Notes under the pieces: generated by a model
The model's database searches: none
Told to the model about the DNA's origin: nothing
What the model saw: only the letters and a program-made list of their open reading frames with translations
In this document: piece after piece, positions 8,042 through 18,281 of the stretch
How positions within the stretch are numbered: the stretch's first letter is position 1
Layout of the letters: every line of letters begins with the position of its first letter
Position numbers and translations under genes: made by a program
Source: Trueperella pyogenes
GTDB lineage: Bacteria; Actinomycetota; Actinomycetes; Actinomycetales; Actinomycetaceae
Length of the DNA stretch: 64,000 nucleotides
Direction of reading: 5' to 3'
Assembly (NCBI RefSeq): GCF_900460345.1
Contig: NZ_UHHW01000002.1
Location: 1,116,001 to 1,180,000, forward strand

Positions 8042-10288
8042 ATGGAAATTTGGCCAGGAAAACCCTATCCGCTCGGTGCAACTTTTGACGGCACCGGTAC
8101 TAACTTTGCGATCTTCTCCTCCGTGGCAGAGATGATAGAGCTTTGCTTGATTGACGATGATGGCAAAGAGTCTCGAGTTGAACTGCGGGAAGTCGATGCC
8201 TTCGTGTGGCACTGTTACCTGCCAGGCATTCGCCCTGGGCAGCGCTACGGCTTCCGTGTCCACGGCCCCTTTGATCCCGAAAACGGTCACCGCTGTGATC
8301 CGTCGAAGATTCTCCTTGACCCTTATGCCAAGGCGATCGAGGGGCAGGTAGATAACCACCAGGCGAACTTCTCTTACGACTTCCATGACCATACTCAGCG
8401 TGCACAGCTCGATTCACTTGGGCACACGATGCTCTCCGTCGTCGTTAATCCATTCTTTGATTGGGGCCATGACCGTCCGCCCAAACACGAGTACCACAAC
8501 ACCATCATTTATGAGGCTCACTTAAAGGGCATGACCGCGCTGCATCCAGATATCCCGGAAGATCTGCGCGGGACCTACATGGGCATGGCCCATCCCGCGA
8601 TGGTCAATTATCTCAAGGATCTGGGAATTACGGCCGTGGAGCTCATGCCGATTCATCAGTTCGTCAACGACACCTCGTTGCAGGATAAGGGCTTGTCCAA
8701 CTATTGGGGTTACAACACGATCGGATTTTTCGCTCCGCAAAATACCTATTCATCTTCTGGCGAGGTCGGCTCGCAGGTCGAAGAGTTCAAGGCGATGGTC
8801 AAGGCATACCATGCGGCTGATATCGAGGTCATCCTCGATGTGGTCTATAACCACACTGCCGAGGGAAACCATATGGGCCCGACCCTCTCTTTCCGGGGAA
8901 TTGACAACCGTGCTTATTACCGGCTTGTCGACGGCGATCTCGCCCACTACTTCGACACCACCGGCACCGGAAACTCCCTGAACATGTCTTCCCCGCATTC
9001 GCTGCAGCTGATCATGGACTCGTTGCGCTACTGGGTGGTAGATATGCATGTGGACGGCTTCCGCTTCGATCTGGCCTCAACGCTCGCCCGCGAGCTGCAC
9101 GCTGTGGACAAGTTGTCCGCCTTTTTCGATATCATCCAGCAAGATCCGATCATCTCCCAAGTCAAGCTCATCGCTGAGCCGTGGGACGTGGGCGAGGGCG
9201 GCTATAACGTGGGTGAATTCCCGCCTCTGTGGACTGAATGGAACGGCAACTACCGCGACACGATGCGCGATTTCTGGCGTGGCGAGCCCGCGGTCCTTTC
9301 CCAGTTCGCCTCCCGTCTGACCGGCTCCTCGGATCTCTACGAGCATTCTGGTCGGCGCCCATTTGCCTCGATCAACTTCATCACCGCCCATGACGGCTTC
9401 ACTCTCAAGGATCTCGTCTCCTATAACGAGAAACATAATGAGGCCAATGGCGAGGGCGGGGCCGACGGCTCGTCGGACAATAAGTCGTGGAACATGGGGG
9501 CCGAGGGTCCGACCGACGATCCGCAGATTATCGTGCTTCGACGTCGTCAGATGAAGAACTTCTTCACTACGCTGCTTTCGTCCCAGGGTGTGCCGATGAT
9601 CTCCCACGGTGACGAACTGGCACGCACCCAAGAGGGCAACAACAACACTTACTGCCAGGATAATGAACTGTCGTGGATGAATTGGGATTTGGGCGAGGAG
9701 CAGGTGGAGATGCATGCTTTCGTCCAGGCGCTCATCAAGTTGCGCAACGACCATCCTGTCTTCCGCCGGCGTCGTTTCTTCAAGGGCGACGCCGGCCGTG
9801 GCGGCGAGTCTGAGCGTGGAGACATCATGTGGTTCACGAATAACGGTTCGATCATGAAGGACGAGGATTGGGATACGTGGTTTGCGCGTTCCCTGATGGT
9901 CTACCTCAACGGCGGGCGTATCGCTGAGCCTGACGCCCGTGGTTCAAAAGTTATCGACGACGACTTCCTCCTCGCCTACAACGCCTCCGCGGAAGATCTC
10001 GACTTCACTATCCCTGGCACGGATACGAACGCTATCTGGCGCCCGGTATTGTGTACGGATGCGGACCGTGAGCTGGGAGGCGAGTACGGCATTGGCGATG
10101 TCTTTCCAGTGACATCGCGTTCTATCACGATCCTGATCCGCCACAACACGACCGAACGTAACCTCATGGAGGGCGAGCTCCGTTCCACCCTAAATGGCCC
10201 CGGATCTGTCACCGGCGATGGGGCACCGACCGTGGGGACGCTGTCGGAAACATCAGTTCGCGATCACGTGGCATCCCCACACAGGTGA
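8042..10288 (+). CDS. treX: glycogen debranching enzyme (TreX/GlgX type)
   Basis: This GH13 enzyme hydrolyses alpha-1,6 branches of glycogen or maltodextrin and supplies linear maltodextrins to TreY and TreZ. At 748 residues it has an N-terminal CBM48-like domain (PLGATFDGTGTNFAIFSSV) and the four GH13 regions: DVVYNHTAEG near 280, DGFRFDLAST with the nucleophile Asp near 340, LIAEPWDVG with the acid Glu near 380, and FITAHDGFT near 448. It overlaps the region before treY and shares its direction, so treX-treY-treZ form an operon. GATTCT six bases before the ATG is a weak leaderless-type -10. The debranching role is family knowledge. Confidence 0.94.
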   Translation: MEIWPGKPYPLGATFDGTGTNFAIFSSVAEMIELCLIDDDGKESRVELREVDAFVWHCYLPGIRPGQRYGFRVHGPFDPENGHRCDPSKILLDPYAKAIEGQVDNHQANFSYDFHDHTQRAQLDSLGHTMLSVVVNPFFDWGHDRPPKHEYHNTIIYEAHLKGMTALHPDIPEDLRGTYMGMAHPAMVNYLKDLGITAVELMPIHQFVNDTSLQDKGLSNYWGYNTIGFFAPQNTYSSSGEVGSQVEEFKAMVKAYHAADIEVILDVVYNHTAEGNHMGPTLSFRGIDNRAYYRLVDGDLAHYFDTTGTGNSLNMSSPHSLQLIMDSLRYWVVDMHVDGFRFDLASTLARELHAVDKLSAFFDIIQQDPIISQVKLIAEPWDVGEGGYNVGEFPPLWTEWNGNYRDTMRDFWRGEPAVLSQFASRLTGSSDLYEHSGRRPFASINFITAHDGFTLKDLVSYNEKHNEANGEGGADGSSDNKSWNMGAEGPTDDPQIIVLRRRQMKNFFTTLLSSQGVPMISHGDELARTQEGNNNTYCQDNELSWMNWDLGEEQVEMHAFVQALIKLRNDHPVFRRRRFFKGDAGRGGESERGDIMWFTNNGSIMKDEDWDTWFARSLMVYLNGGRIAEPDARGSKVIDDDFLLAYNASAEDLDFTIPGTDTNAIWRPVLCTDADRELGGEYGIGDVFPVTSRSITILIRHNTTERNLMEGELRSTLNGPGSVTGDGAPTVGTLSETSVRDHVASPHR

Positions 10289-10296
10289 GGAGCATT

Positions 10297-12798
10297 ATGA
10301 CTACCGAAGAGGTCACCCGCCGGCATTCCCACGTCCCGTCAAAGAATCGTCGGCAGCCGGTGACGAGCTACCGTATCCAGCTCAGTGCGCAGTTTGATTT
10401 CGCAGCCGTGGAGGAGATTATCCCCTACCTGTCGAGCCTTGGGGTGACGGACGTGTTCTTCTCCCCCATTTTGCAGGCGGCGCCGGGTTCAATGCACGGC
10501 TACGATGTCGTCGACCACGAACGCATTTCGGCTGACCTCGGCGGCATTGAGGGTTTTCGCCGGGTCTCACGTGCGATTCACGACGCCGGCATGTACCTAA
10601 TCGTTGACATCGTCCCCAATCACATGGCTGTCCCTACGCCGCTCTTCCACAATCGCGCGTTGTGGTCAGCCCTCCGTGATGGTGAGGAGTCTCCGTATCG
10701 CGCCTGGTTTGATGTTGCGTTCAACGACGCCGGCGAGGGGCTGCTCATGCCCGTGCTCGGCAGCCGCATCGGCCAGGCACTTGCCGCCGGTGAGATCACC
10801 ATCGAAGACATGGTGGTTCCAGGCTTTGCGCAGGAAGGCCCGACGAAGGTAGTGCGCTACTACGATCACGTCTTTCCCGTGCGTCGTGGTACCGAGGCTC
10901 TTCCGCTCACCGAACTGCTCGACGCGCAATACTATCGGCTTGCGTATTGGCGTGTGGCTAACGAGGAGATCAACTATCGGCGTTTTTTCGACGTCGATAC
11001 CCTGGCCGCGATCCGGGTAGAAGACGAGGAGGTTTTTCGTCAGTCGCACGCCCTCCTCATTGAGCTTTTTGACGAGGGCCTCATCGATTCTTTCCGGATC
11101 GACCATCCCGACGGACTCGCCGATCCGCGGGGCTATTTCCGCAATCTCCAGGAAGCAACTGGCGGGGCGTGGTCCGTGGCGGAGAAGATCTTGGAGGGCG
11201 AGGAGACCCTGCCCACTGATTGGCCGACTTCCGGTACCACCGGCTACGACACCCTCCAACGCCTGCAGGGTCTGTTTACGGACCCGGTGGGTATTTCTGC
11301 ACTCACGCAGGCCTACAGTGAACTGTCCGGCTCCACCGACTCGGTGGCGACTATGCAGGTCAAGGCCAAGCGTCAGATTGTAGCCACCTCCCTGTTTGCG
11401 GAAGTCGACCGCTTGGCCAGCCTGCTTTCCGAGATCTGCTATTTAGACGTGCGACTTCGTGACCACACCTTCCGCTCACTTCGCGACGCCGTCGTCGAAC
11501 TAGTCGTCCACATGGACCGGTACCGCGCCTACGTAGTTCCGGGAGAACGCCCTACCCCCGAAGATGAGCGCGTGTTGCGTGCTGCCGCGCAGCGGGCCGG
11601 CCGAAACCTGGATGCTGACCGCCAGGAGAGCCTGGAAGTCGTGGTCGATATACTCCTCGGCAACGAAATTGGTTCGGCAGGCCGCACACATGAGGCCCGA
11701 CGCGGCGAATTGATTGTGCGCTTCCAGCAGGTGTGCGGGGCGGTGATGGCCAAGGGCGTCGAGGATACGACTTTCTACCGCTACACGGTACTGACCTCGG
11801 CAAACGAGGTTGGTGGCGGGCCGCAGCATTTCGTGACGACGCCCGATCAGTTCCACGATTTCCAAACGCGCACTCATTTGACGTGGCCCGTGACGATGTC
11901 GACGCTCTCGACGCATGACACCAAACGCTGTGAGGACGTGCGGGCTCGGATTGCGCCGATCTCGCAGTATTCGCAGCGCTGGGTTGCCCTGTTGGCGCAG
12001 GCTCGGAGCCTCGTAGCCGAGGCCCGCCCGGCCGATCTGGACGGTCAGGCCGAGAACCTGCTGTGGCAGACGCTCGTCGGCACTTGGGACGATGGCCCAA
12101 TCGAGATTGAGCGGTTGCGCAGTTACTTGCTCAAGGCCTCCCGCGAGCAAAAGTCGTGGACAACCTGGACCGAGCAGAACGAGGCTGCTGAGGAAGGGAT
12201 GCTTTCTTACGCCGAGGCGATCCTCAATAACGACGACGTCCTTGACCTGCTCGCGTCTTTCCACGAAGAGACGCTACCGGCGATCCGGACGATGATACTC
12301 AGCCAGAAGGCCATTCAGATGACGGGGATCGGCGTGCCGGATACGTATAACGGCGAAGAGATCACCCAGACCTCGCTGGTAGATCCTGACAATCGGCGAG
12401 CCGTTGATTTTGCGGGTCTTTCCGACACGCTTGCCAAGCTCGATCGCGACGGGTTGCCTAGTGCTCCTAGCCTGGATCAAGAAAAGCTCTGGGTCACCTC
12501 TCGCCTAGCGCGGTTACGCCGTGATCTTCCAGAGCTCGCCTCGGCCGAGTGCGGCTACCACGCTCTGCCGGTCTCGACGGGGCATGCGCTCGCTTTTGCT
12601 CGCACGCTAGCCGATGAGCCCGTGCTCGTGACCCTCGCTCTGCGTCATGTTCCGGAGTTCGCGGGTGATTTCACCGTCGTCTTGCCTGCGGGTCAGTGGC
12701 GAAATGTCTTGACTGGAGCCACGATAACGGGCGGTACGCAGCCGTTGGGCGATGTCCTAGGCCGGTTCCCTGTTGCTGTTCTGGAGAAGCATGCCTAA
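10297..12798 (+). CDS. treY: malto-oligosyltrehalose synthase
   Basis: TreY isomerises the reducing-end maltose unit of a maltodextrin into a trehalose unit in the cytoplasm. The GH13 family regions are visible: YLIVDIVPNHMAV near 110, DSFRIDHPDGLADP near 270, VAEKILEGEE near 300, and STLSTHDTKRCEDVRAR near 535. The length of about 833 residues is normal. I chose the ATG at 10297 because GAGGAG lies five bases upstream; an in-frame ATG at 10285 has no such signal. The stop overlaps the treZ start by eight bases, so the pair is coupled. Confidence 0.95.
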   Translation: MTTEEVTRRHSHVPSKNRRQPVTSYRIQLSAQFDFAAVEEIIPYLSSLGVTDVFFSPILQAAPGSMHGYDVVDHERISADLGGIEGFRRVSRAIHDAGMYLIVDIVPNHMAVPTPLFHNRALWSALRDGEESPYRAWFDVAFNDAGEGLLMPVLGSRIGQALAAGEITIEDMVVPGFAQEGPTKVVRYYDHVFPVRRGTEALPLTELLDAQYYRLAYWRVANEEINYRRFFDVDTLAAIRVEDEEVFRQSHALLIELFDEGLIDSFRIDHPDGLADPRGYFRNLQEATGGAWSVAEKILEGEETLPTDWPTSGTTGYDTLQRLQGLFTDPVGISALTQAYSELSGSTDSVATMQVKAKRQIVATSLFAEVDRLASLLSEICYLDVRLRDHTFRSLRDAVVELVVHMDRYRAYVVPGERPTPEDERVLRAAAQRAGRNLDADRQESLEVVVDILLGNEIGSAGRTHEARRGELIVRFQQVCGAVMAKGVEDTTFYRYTVLTSANEVGGGPQHFVTTPDQFHDFQTRTHLTWPVTMSTLSTHDTKRCEDVRARIAPISQYSQRWVALLAQARSLVAEARPADLDGQAENLLWQTLVGTWDDGPIEIERLRSYLLKASREQKSWTTWTEQNEAAEEGMLSYAEAILNNDDVLDLLASFHEETLPAIRTMILSQKAIQMTGIGVPDTYNGEEITQTSLVDPDNRRAVDFAGLSDTLAKLDRDGLPSAPSLDQEKLWVTSRLARLRRDLPELASAECGYHALPVSTGHALAFARTLADEPVLVTLALRHVPEFAGDFTVVLPAGQWRNVLTGATITGGTQPLGDVLGRFPVAVLEKHA

Positions 12799-14524
12799 GC
12801 TCACTGTTTGGTCTCCGCACGCCCAATCCGTCACTGCTGTCCTTACGTCAGGCGAGGAGATCGTGCTCGCCCGCGGCGAGGACGGCATGTTCACTTCCGC
12901 GCAGCTGCCCGCCGGCACGCGCTACTACCTGCGCCTCGACGGCGGTATGGATCTTCCCGACCCGCGCTCAATGTGCCAGCCCGAGGGGCCACACGGCCCT
13001 TCTGAGATCGTCGATCCTACGGCCTTCGTCTGGAGCGACCACGAGTGGCGTGGCACGGACCTGGCGGGCCAGGTGTTCTACGAACTGCATGTCGGCACGT
13101 TCACGCCCGAAGGCACATTCGCGGCTGCCATCGAACGCCTGGATTACCTGCGTGACTTGGGCGTCGACGTCGTGGAACTCATGCCGATTGCCCCCATGCC
13201 GGGCGAACGCGGCTGGGGCTATGACGGGGTGTCCATATACGCCCTTCACCATCCCTACGGCACGCCCGCAGACCTCGCCGCACTCGTGGACGGTATTCAT
13301 GCCCGCGGGATGTCGGCGTGCCTCGACGTCGTCTACAACCATTTCGGGCCCGATGGCAATTACCTTGCCCAATTTGGCCCCTACTTCACTGACCGCCACC
13401 ATACGCCCTGGGGCGCTGCGCTCAATCTCGACGGCGAGGACGCCGCCCATGTGCGGCGCTACCTCATCGACAACGCTAAACAGTGGCTACGCGACTACCA
13501 CTTCGATGCTTTGCGCCTCGACGCCGTCCCCCATCTGCACGACGAATCCGACTACCACTTCCTATCCGAGCTATCTGACGAAGTGGCCGCACTCGGCGCG
13601 CAGCTGGGGCGGACTTTAACCTTGACCGCCGAATCCGACCTCAACATCCCGTCCATGGTCATTCCCACCGCGCAGGGCGGATTCGGGATGGACATGCAGT
13701 GGGCTGACGACGTTCACCACGCCCTGCACGTGTGGCTGACCGGGGAAAAGAACGCCTACTACGTGGACTACACCCATGAGGGGACTATGCGGCAGGCTTT
13801 CGAACATGGCTTCGTGCGAGTAGGTCAGCAACTGCAATTCGCTGCCGCGCCACGTGGACAGGAGATTCCTGAGCACGTGAGTGGGCATAGGTTGATGGTC
13901 TTCGATGAGAATCACGATCAGGTAGGCAACCGCCTCATCTCCGACCGGCCATCACTTACGTTGTCGCCAGCCAAGCTCGCGGTCTCCCGCGCGCTGATCT
14001 TGCTCTCTCACTACACCCCGATGCTGTTCATGGGCGAGGAGTGGGCAACGCGCCGTCCCTTCCATTACTTCACCGATCATGGTCCTGAGCTCGGGCCACT
14101 CATCAAGGAGGGACGGCAAGCGGAGTTTGCCTCATGGGACTTCGAATCCGTCTACGGCGACATCGCCGTGTCCATGCCGAATCCGCAAGATGTCACGACC
14201 TTCCTTGAGTCGAAATTGGACTGGCACGAGTTGGACGATGCTTCCCACCGGCGCATGCACGATTTTGTCCGTTCGCTCATCGCCTTGCGAAAATCGGATC
14301 CAGACATCGCTTGCGCAGATCGGTCCCGTACTGAGTTGCACATAGATGAAAAGGCTGGTTGGATGAGGCGCGGGCAGACGTTCGTCGTCTTTTCTATCGC
14401 CGACGACGAGCGCGTGGTGCCCGTGCCGTTCGAAGGCACCGAGGTTCTTGCATGGGACTCCCCCATACGCAGCGCCGACGGCGTCTGTTTCACCGGGCCG
14501 GGGTTAGCTGTGTACCGCAAGTAG
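12791..14524 (+). CDS. treZ: malto-oligosyltrehalose trehalohydrolase
   Basis: TreZ cleaves the terminal trehalose from the product of TreY and completes trehalose synthesis from glycogen. The start at 12791 (MPKLTVWSPHAQ) is preceded by GGAGAAGC and overlaps the end of treY. The protein of 577 residues has an N-terminal CBM48-like fold and GH13 regions CLDVVYNHFGPDGNY, ALRLDAVPHLHD, LTAESDLN and FDENHDQVGNR. It is the last gene of the trehalose operon. Trehalose here is probably an osmolyte or stress protectant (inference). Confidence 0.95.
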   Translation: MPKLTVWSPHAQSVTAVLTSGEEIVLARGEDGMFTSAQLPAGTRYYLRLDGGMDLPDPRSMCQPEGPHGPSEIVDPTAFVWSDHEWRGTDLAGQVFYELHVGTFTPEGTFAAAIERLDYLRDLGVDVVELMPIAPMPGERGWGYDGVSIYALHHPYGTPADLAALVDGIHARGMSACLDVVYNHFGPDGNYLAQFGPYFTDRHHTPWGAALNLDGEDAAHVRRYLIDNAKQWLRDYHFDALRLDAVPHLHDESDYHFLSELSDEVAALGAQLGRTLTLTAESDLNIPSMVIPTAQGGFGMDMQWADDVHHALHVWLTGEKNAYYVDYTHEGTMRQAFEHGFVRVGQQLQFAAAPRGQEIPEHVSGHRLMVFDENHDQVGNRLISDRPSLTLSPAKLAVSRALILLSHYTPMLFMGEEWATRRPFHYFTDHGPELGPLIKEGRQAEFASWDFESVYGDIAVSMPNPQDVTTFLESKLDWHELDDASHRRMHDFVRSLIALRKSDPDIACADRSRTELHIDEKAGWMRRGQTFVVFSIADDERVVPVPFEGTEVLAWDSPIRSADGVCFTGPGLAVYRK

Positions 14525-14604
14525 CGCTGCGCCGGACTCTGACGCCCCTGACAAGTTCGGCGTGCCGCCGCCAATGCGCTTAATGGCGCCGCTAAAGTCG
14601 GAAT

Positions 14605-15189
14605 GTGACCATTCAACAGCCGCCAGCGGAGTTCATCACTGCCCTTGATTCTCTCAAGGGTCATGAGTTTCGCCCCGAACTGCATGTTGCTCAAATTCCC
14701 GGCCCCACCCGAATTGCGCCGTGGGCAGTAGCTTTGCAGGTGGAGGTCAACGACTCCCCTGTGCTTGACCCCGACCATCTGCGCGGCAACGCCAAATTCG
14801 TCGTTTTGCACGATCCGGTCGGGCAGCCCGCGTGGAACGGGACGTTCCGCGTTGTCATCCATGCCCAAGCACCAATGGATGCAGAAATGGGCGATGATCC
14901 ACTTTTAGGTGAAGTTGCGTGGTCCTGGCTCGTGGATGCCCTTGTGGGCGCACGGGCTTCCTACCACAGCCTCAATGGCACAGTCACGCGTGTTTTCAAT
15001 GAAACGTTCGGTGGCTTGTATCTCAATTCGTCCCGAGTGGAACTTGAGCTTCGCGCATCGTGGACACCACAGACCCCCTATCTGGCCGAACACCTGCACG
15101 CGTGGGCGGAGTTCGCCGCGTCGATGACCGGCCTCGGCCCGTGGGACGAATCGGTGAGAACGCTCGCCCGTAAGGTGGAAAAGATTTGA
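14605..15189 (+). CDS. DUF3000 family protein
   Basis: This 194-residue protein begins at a GTG and matches the actinobacterial DUF3000 family by its core (RIAPWAVALQVEV, then WSWLVDALVGARASYHSLNGTVTRV). No catalytic motif or membrane segment is evident. Its stop overlaps the TTG start of the ribonuclease D gene, and the DUF3000-rnd-dxs order matches Rv2680-Rv2682c of M. tuberculosis. TAAAGT lies six bases before the GTG with no ribosome-binding site, which suggests a leaderless transcript. The function is not known; the tight link to RNase D suggests an RNA-related role. Confidence 0.88.
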   Translation: MTIQQPPAEFITALDSLKGHEFRPELHVAQIPGPTRIAPWAVALQVEVNDSPVLDPDHLRGNAKFVVLHDPVGQPAWNGTFRVVIHAQAPMDAEMGDDPLLGEVAWSWLVDALVGARASYHSLNGTVTRVFNETFGGLYLNSSRVELELRASWTPQTPYLAEHLHAWAEFAASMTGLGPWDESVRTLARKVEKI

Positions 15190-16394
15190 CCCTGTCTATT
15201 CCCTCTCGTCCCCTCGATATACCTCGCGACGGGCTGCCCCCAGTCACTCATGACGATATCGACGACGCCGTGGCGCGCTTAGCGGCAGGAGCCGGCCCTC
15301 TCGCCGTCGATACTGAGCGCGCCAACGAGATGCGCTACACGAATCGCGCCTACCTCCTCCAGATCCGCCGTGAGGGCGTAGGAACATTCCTCATCGATCC
15401 GGTGGGCATCGAGGATAGGCTCGACGGGCTGCGTGAGGTGATGAATTGCGAGTGGATTGTCCACGCAGCTCACCAAGATCTCCTGTGTCTGCGTGAGCTG
15501 GGGTTAACTCCCACAACCGTGTTCGACACCGAGATCGCCGCACTGTTGCTGGGCTACGAACGAGTCTCGTTGCAGGCGCTGTGCGAGAAGGTGCTCGGCT
15601 GGTCGCTGGCGAAAGAATACTCGAACTCTGACTGGTCGCAGCGCCCGCTTCCACTACCGCTGCTGACCTACGCCGCGCTCGATGTGGAGTTGCTTCACGA
15701 GTTGCGCACCGAGCTCACCGCGCAACTCCTGGAGGCCGAGCGTTTTTCTTGGTTCGTCCAAGAGTGCGAGGAGGTGCGTGTGCGCCAGCCCGCCCCGCCA
15801 CGCCAGCAGCCGTGGCGCCGTCCCGCGCGTCGAGCCGGAATCAAAGACCAACGCGCGCTTGCCATGATGCGCGAGCTGTGGAACGCCCGCGACGACCTGG
15901 CCAGGCGGCGCGACATCGCGCCGCACAGGATCTTGCCCAACCAGATTCTTGCGGAACTGGCCAAGCGCAAGCCGCGCTCGCGAGCCGACGTCGTCAATTC
16001 TTCCCTCTTCCGCTCCGAAGCGCGCAAAAGGGATGTCAACACGTGGTGGCATGCCATTGAGATCGCCTGGCGTCTGGACGAATCTGCACTTCCAGAGCGG
16101 AAATTTAGTGAGAAGAAAGATCCGTTCCCGCCCACCAACGAATGGCCGCGTAAGGATCCTCAGGCCGCCCAGCGCTGGGAACTATTGCGCCCAACTGTGC
16201 TGGGCATTGCTGAAAGCCTCGCCATCCGTCAAGAAGTCCTGCTCAAGCCGCGTACACAAAAGTTAGCGGCGTGGAAAGGCTGGCGCACACGCGACGAGCT
16301 CCTCACCCTCCTTGCCGCCGACGGCGCCCGCCCGTGGCAAATCGAGCTCGTCGGCGATCGTATTCACGACGCCGTGGCCGGACAGCACCTATAG
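15186..16394 (+). CDS. rnd: ribonuclease D-like 3'-5' exonuclease with HRDC domain
   Basis: This 402-residue protein has a DEDDy exonuclease domain: AVDTERANEM (Asp, Glu), IVHAAHQDLLCLREL (Asp), and LLTYAALDVELLHEL (Tyr, Asp). A central HRDC domain (QRALAMMRELWNARDDLARRRD) and a C-terminal extension follow. RNase D trims 3' ends of tRNA precursors and other stable RNAs. It starts at TTG inside the end of DUF3000, so it is translated by coupling. The gene is convergent with dxs. Confidence 0.92.
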   Translation: MTLSIPSRPLDIPRDGLPPVTHDDIDDAVARLAAGAGPLAVDTERANEMRYTNRAYLLQIRREGVGTFLIDPVGIEDRLDGLREVMNCEWIVHAAHQDLLCLRELGLTPTTVFDTEIAALLLGYERVSLQALCEKVLGWSLAKEYSNSDWSQRPLPLPLLTYAALDVELLHELRTELTAQLLEAERFSWFVQECEEVRVRQPAPPRQQPWRRPARRAGIKDQRALAMMRELWNARDDLARRRDIAPHRILPNQILAELAKRKPRSRADVVNSSLFRSEARKRDVNTWWHAIEIAWRLDESALPERKFSEKKDPFPPTNEWPRKDPQAAQRWELLRPTVLGIAESLAIRQEVLLKPRTQKLAAWKGWRTRDELLTLLAADGARPWQIELVGDRIHDAVAGQHL

Positions 16395-16397
16395 GCG

Positions 16398-16426
16398 GCC
16401 AGCTGTGCTCTAGCCGCGCAGCTGGC
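16398..16426. terminator. inverted repeat between convergent rnd and dxs
   Basis: GCCAGCTG at 16398-16405 pairs with CAGCTGGC at 16419-16426 across a 13-base loop. The right arm lies inside the last codons of dxs. It could act as a bidirectional terminator, but no T-run supports this. Confidence 0.4.
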
Positions 16427-18281
16427 AGACCGCAGTGCGTACGGCGTCGGCGTCCATCGCTTGGCGATGAAGAATCGCCCCGCGCGTGGCGTGCTGGAGA
16501 AATCTCTTGTCAATGCCGAGGCTCTTCACAGGCACATACGATCCGGACCTTGCCAAGGCAGAGCGCAGCGCGTCACCTACGCCCCCGGTAGCGAGGCCAT
16601 CTTCGAGTACCACAACGCCTGCCGAGGTGGCGGCAAGGTCAACAAGCTGATCTGAAATTGGGAGCACCCATCGTGGGTCGACCGCCACGAGCGAACCGTC
16701 GAGTCCCTGCGCTGCCTCAATCACGGCGTGTGCCATGGGGCCGACGGCCACAAGAACGATCGGGGGCTCCCCCTCGACCACACGCTCAAAGAGGACGTCG
16801 AGCTGGCCAATCGAACGGAGAGCCGGGATCTCGTAAGGCACTGAGCCTTTCGGGTAACGCACGAGGGTAGGCGATTGAACCTGCGTAGCTTGGCTGAGAA
16901 GCTCGCGCATGCGCTGCTCGTCGCGCGGAACGGCTACACGCAGGTTGGGGATCATCGCTGCCATTGACAGATCCCACATGCCGTTGTGCGAGGGGCCGTC
17001 GTCGCCCGTCACCCCGGCCCGATCGAGACAGATCGTCACAGGCGCGTTATGGAGCGCGACATCCATGAGGAGCTGGTCAAAGCCACGGTTGAGGAAGGTC
17101 GCATACAGTGCAATGACTGGATGAAAACCCGCTTTTGCCAGACCCGCAGCCATTGTGACCGCGTGCTGCTCGGCGATGCCGACATCGATCACGCGCTTAG
17201 GAAACTCTTCCCGCAGTAGGGAGAGCCCAACCGGTTGCAACATCGCCGCCGTCACCCCCACAATCGAGGCATCGTTGCGCGCGATCTTCAGTATTTCCTC
17301 GGCAAAAATAGATGTCCATCCGAACCGCGAGGGCTCGATCGGAAGCCCGGTCTCTGGGTGGATCTTACCTACCGCGTGGAAGCGGTCAGCTTTGTTCTCC
17401 TCGGCTGGCTTGAACCCGCGTCCTTTTTCTGTAATCGCATGCACGACGACGGGACCACCGTAATCGCGCGCCATCGTCAAGGCCTCTTCGAGGCTCTTGA
17501 TATCGTGGCCGTCAACGGGGCCGATGTACTTCAGCCCCAGCGAGTCGAAGATTCCGGCGTCGAAGAAAATCTCCTTCATGCCTTTCTTGATGCCGCGCAA
17601 CGTGTCATACGTGAGTTTTCCCGGTACTCCAGAGCCTTGCAGGGTACGCTTTCCCCATTCGAGGAAGTTCTCGTAGTCCCGGTTGACTCGCACCGCGTCG
17701 AGTTTGCGCACCGGGTCAAAGCGACGCACGATCCCGCCCACGGTAGGCGCGTACGAGCGGCCATTGTCATTGAGGACGATAACCAGCGGGCGATCTGGAT
17801 CCTCAGCTATGTTGTTCAGCGCCTCCCAGGCCATGCCGCCAGTCATCGCGCCGTCGCCAATGATGGCGACCACCGAGCTATCTTTGCCAGAAAGCTGCAG
17901 TCCGCGGGCGATACCATCGGCCCACGACAGGGCAGTTGAGGCGTGTGAGTTCTCCACGACGTCGTGCTCCGACTCCGCGCGCGAGGGGTAGCCTGAAAGC
18001 CCACCCTCTTGACGCAGGCGCGCAAAGTCTTTGCGGCCGGTGAGAATCTTGTGAACATAGGCTTGGTGGCCGGTGTCCCAAATCAGCGTGTCGCGGGGCG
18101 AATCAAACACGCGATGTAACGCAATGCTCAGCTCCACAACGCCCAGGTTTGGCCCTAGGTGCCCGCCCGTCTTTGCCACGTTGACGACGAGGAAGCGGCG
18201 GATTTCTTCCGCCAGTTGCTCGAGGTCCCTAACCTTGAGTGATGCGAGGTCCTCGGGGCCATTTATCGAATCAAGAATCAC
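16410..18281 (-). CDS. dxs: 1-deoxy-D-xylulose-5-phosphate synthase
   Basis: Dxs condenses pyruvate and glyceraldehyde 3-phosphate in the first step of the methylerythritol phosphate route to isoprenoids, using thiamine diphosphate. The 623-residue protein shows WDTGHQAYVHKILTGR, the ThDP motif GDGAMTGGMAWEALNNI, the GIAEQHAVTMAAG catalytic Glu region, and CLDRAGVTGDDGPSHNG. It starts at a GTG preceded by AAGGAGAACCG, a clear ribosome-binding site. The prenyl synthase at 45022 uses its downstream products. Confidence 0.97.
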   Translation of the reverse strand: MILDSINGPEDLASLKVRDLEQLAEEIRRFLVVNVAKTGGHLGPNLGVVELSIALHRVFDSPRDTLIWDTGHQAYVHKILTGRKDFARLRQEGGLSGYPSRAESEHDVVENSHASTALSWADGIARGLQLSGKDSSVVAIIGDGAMTGGMAWEALNNIAEDPDRPLVIVLNDNGRSYAPTVGGIVRRFDPVRKLDAVRVNRDYENFLEWGKRTLQGSGVPGKLTYDTLRGIKKGMKEIFFDAGIFDSLGLKYIGPVDGHDIKSLEEALTMARDYGGPVVVHAITEKGRGFKPAEENKADRFHAVGKIHPETGLPIEPSRFGWTSIFAEEILKIARNDASIVGVTAAMLQPVGLSLLREEFPKRVIDVGIAEQHAVTMAAGLAKAGFHPVIALYATFLNRGFDQLLMDVALHNAPVTICLDRAGVTGDDGPSHNGMWDLSMAAMIPNLRVAVPRDEQRMRELLSQATQVQSPTLVRYPKGSVPYEIPALRSIGQLDVLFERVVEGEPPIVLVAVGPMAHAVIEAAQGLDGSLVAVDPRWVLPISDQLVDLAATSAGVVVLEDGLATGGVGDALRSALARSGSYVPVKSLGIDKRFLQHATRGAILHRQAMDADAVRTAVCQLRG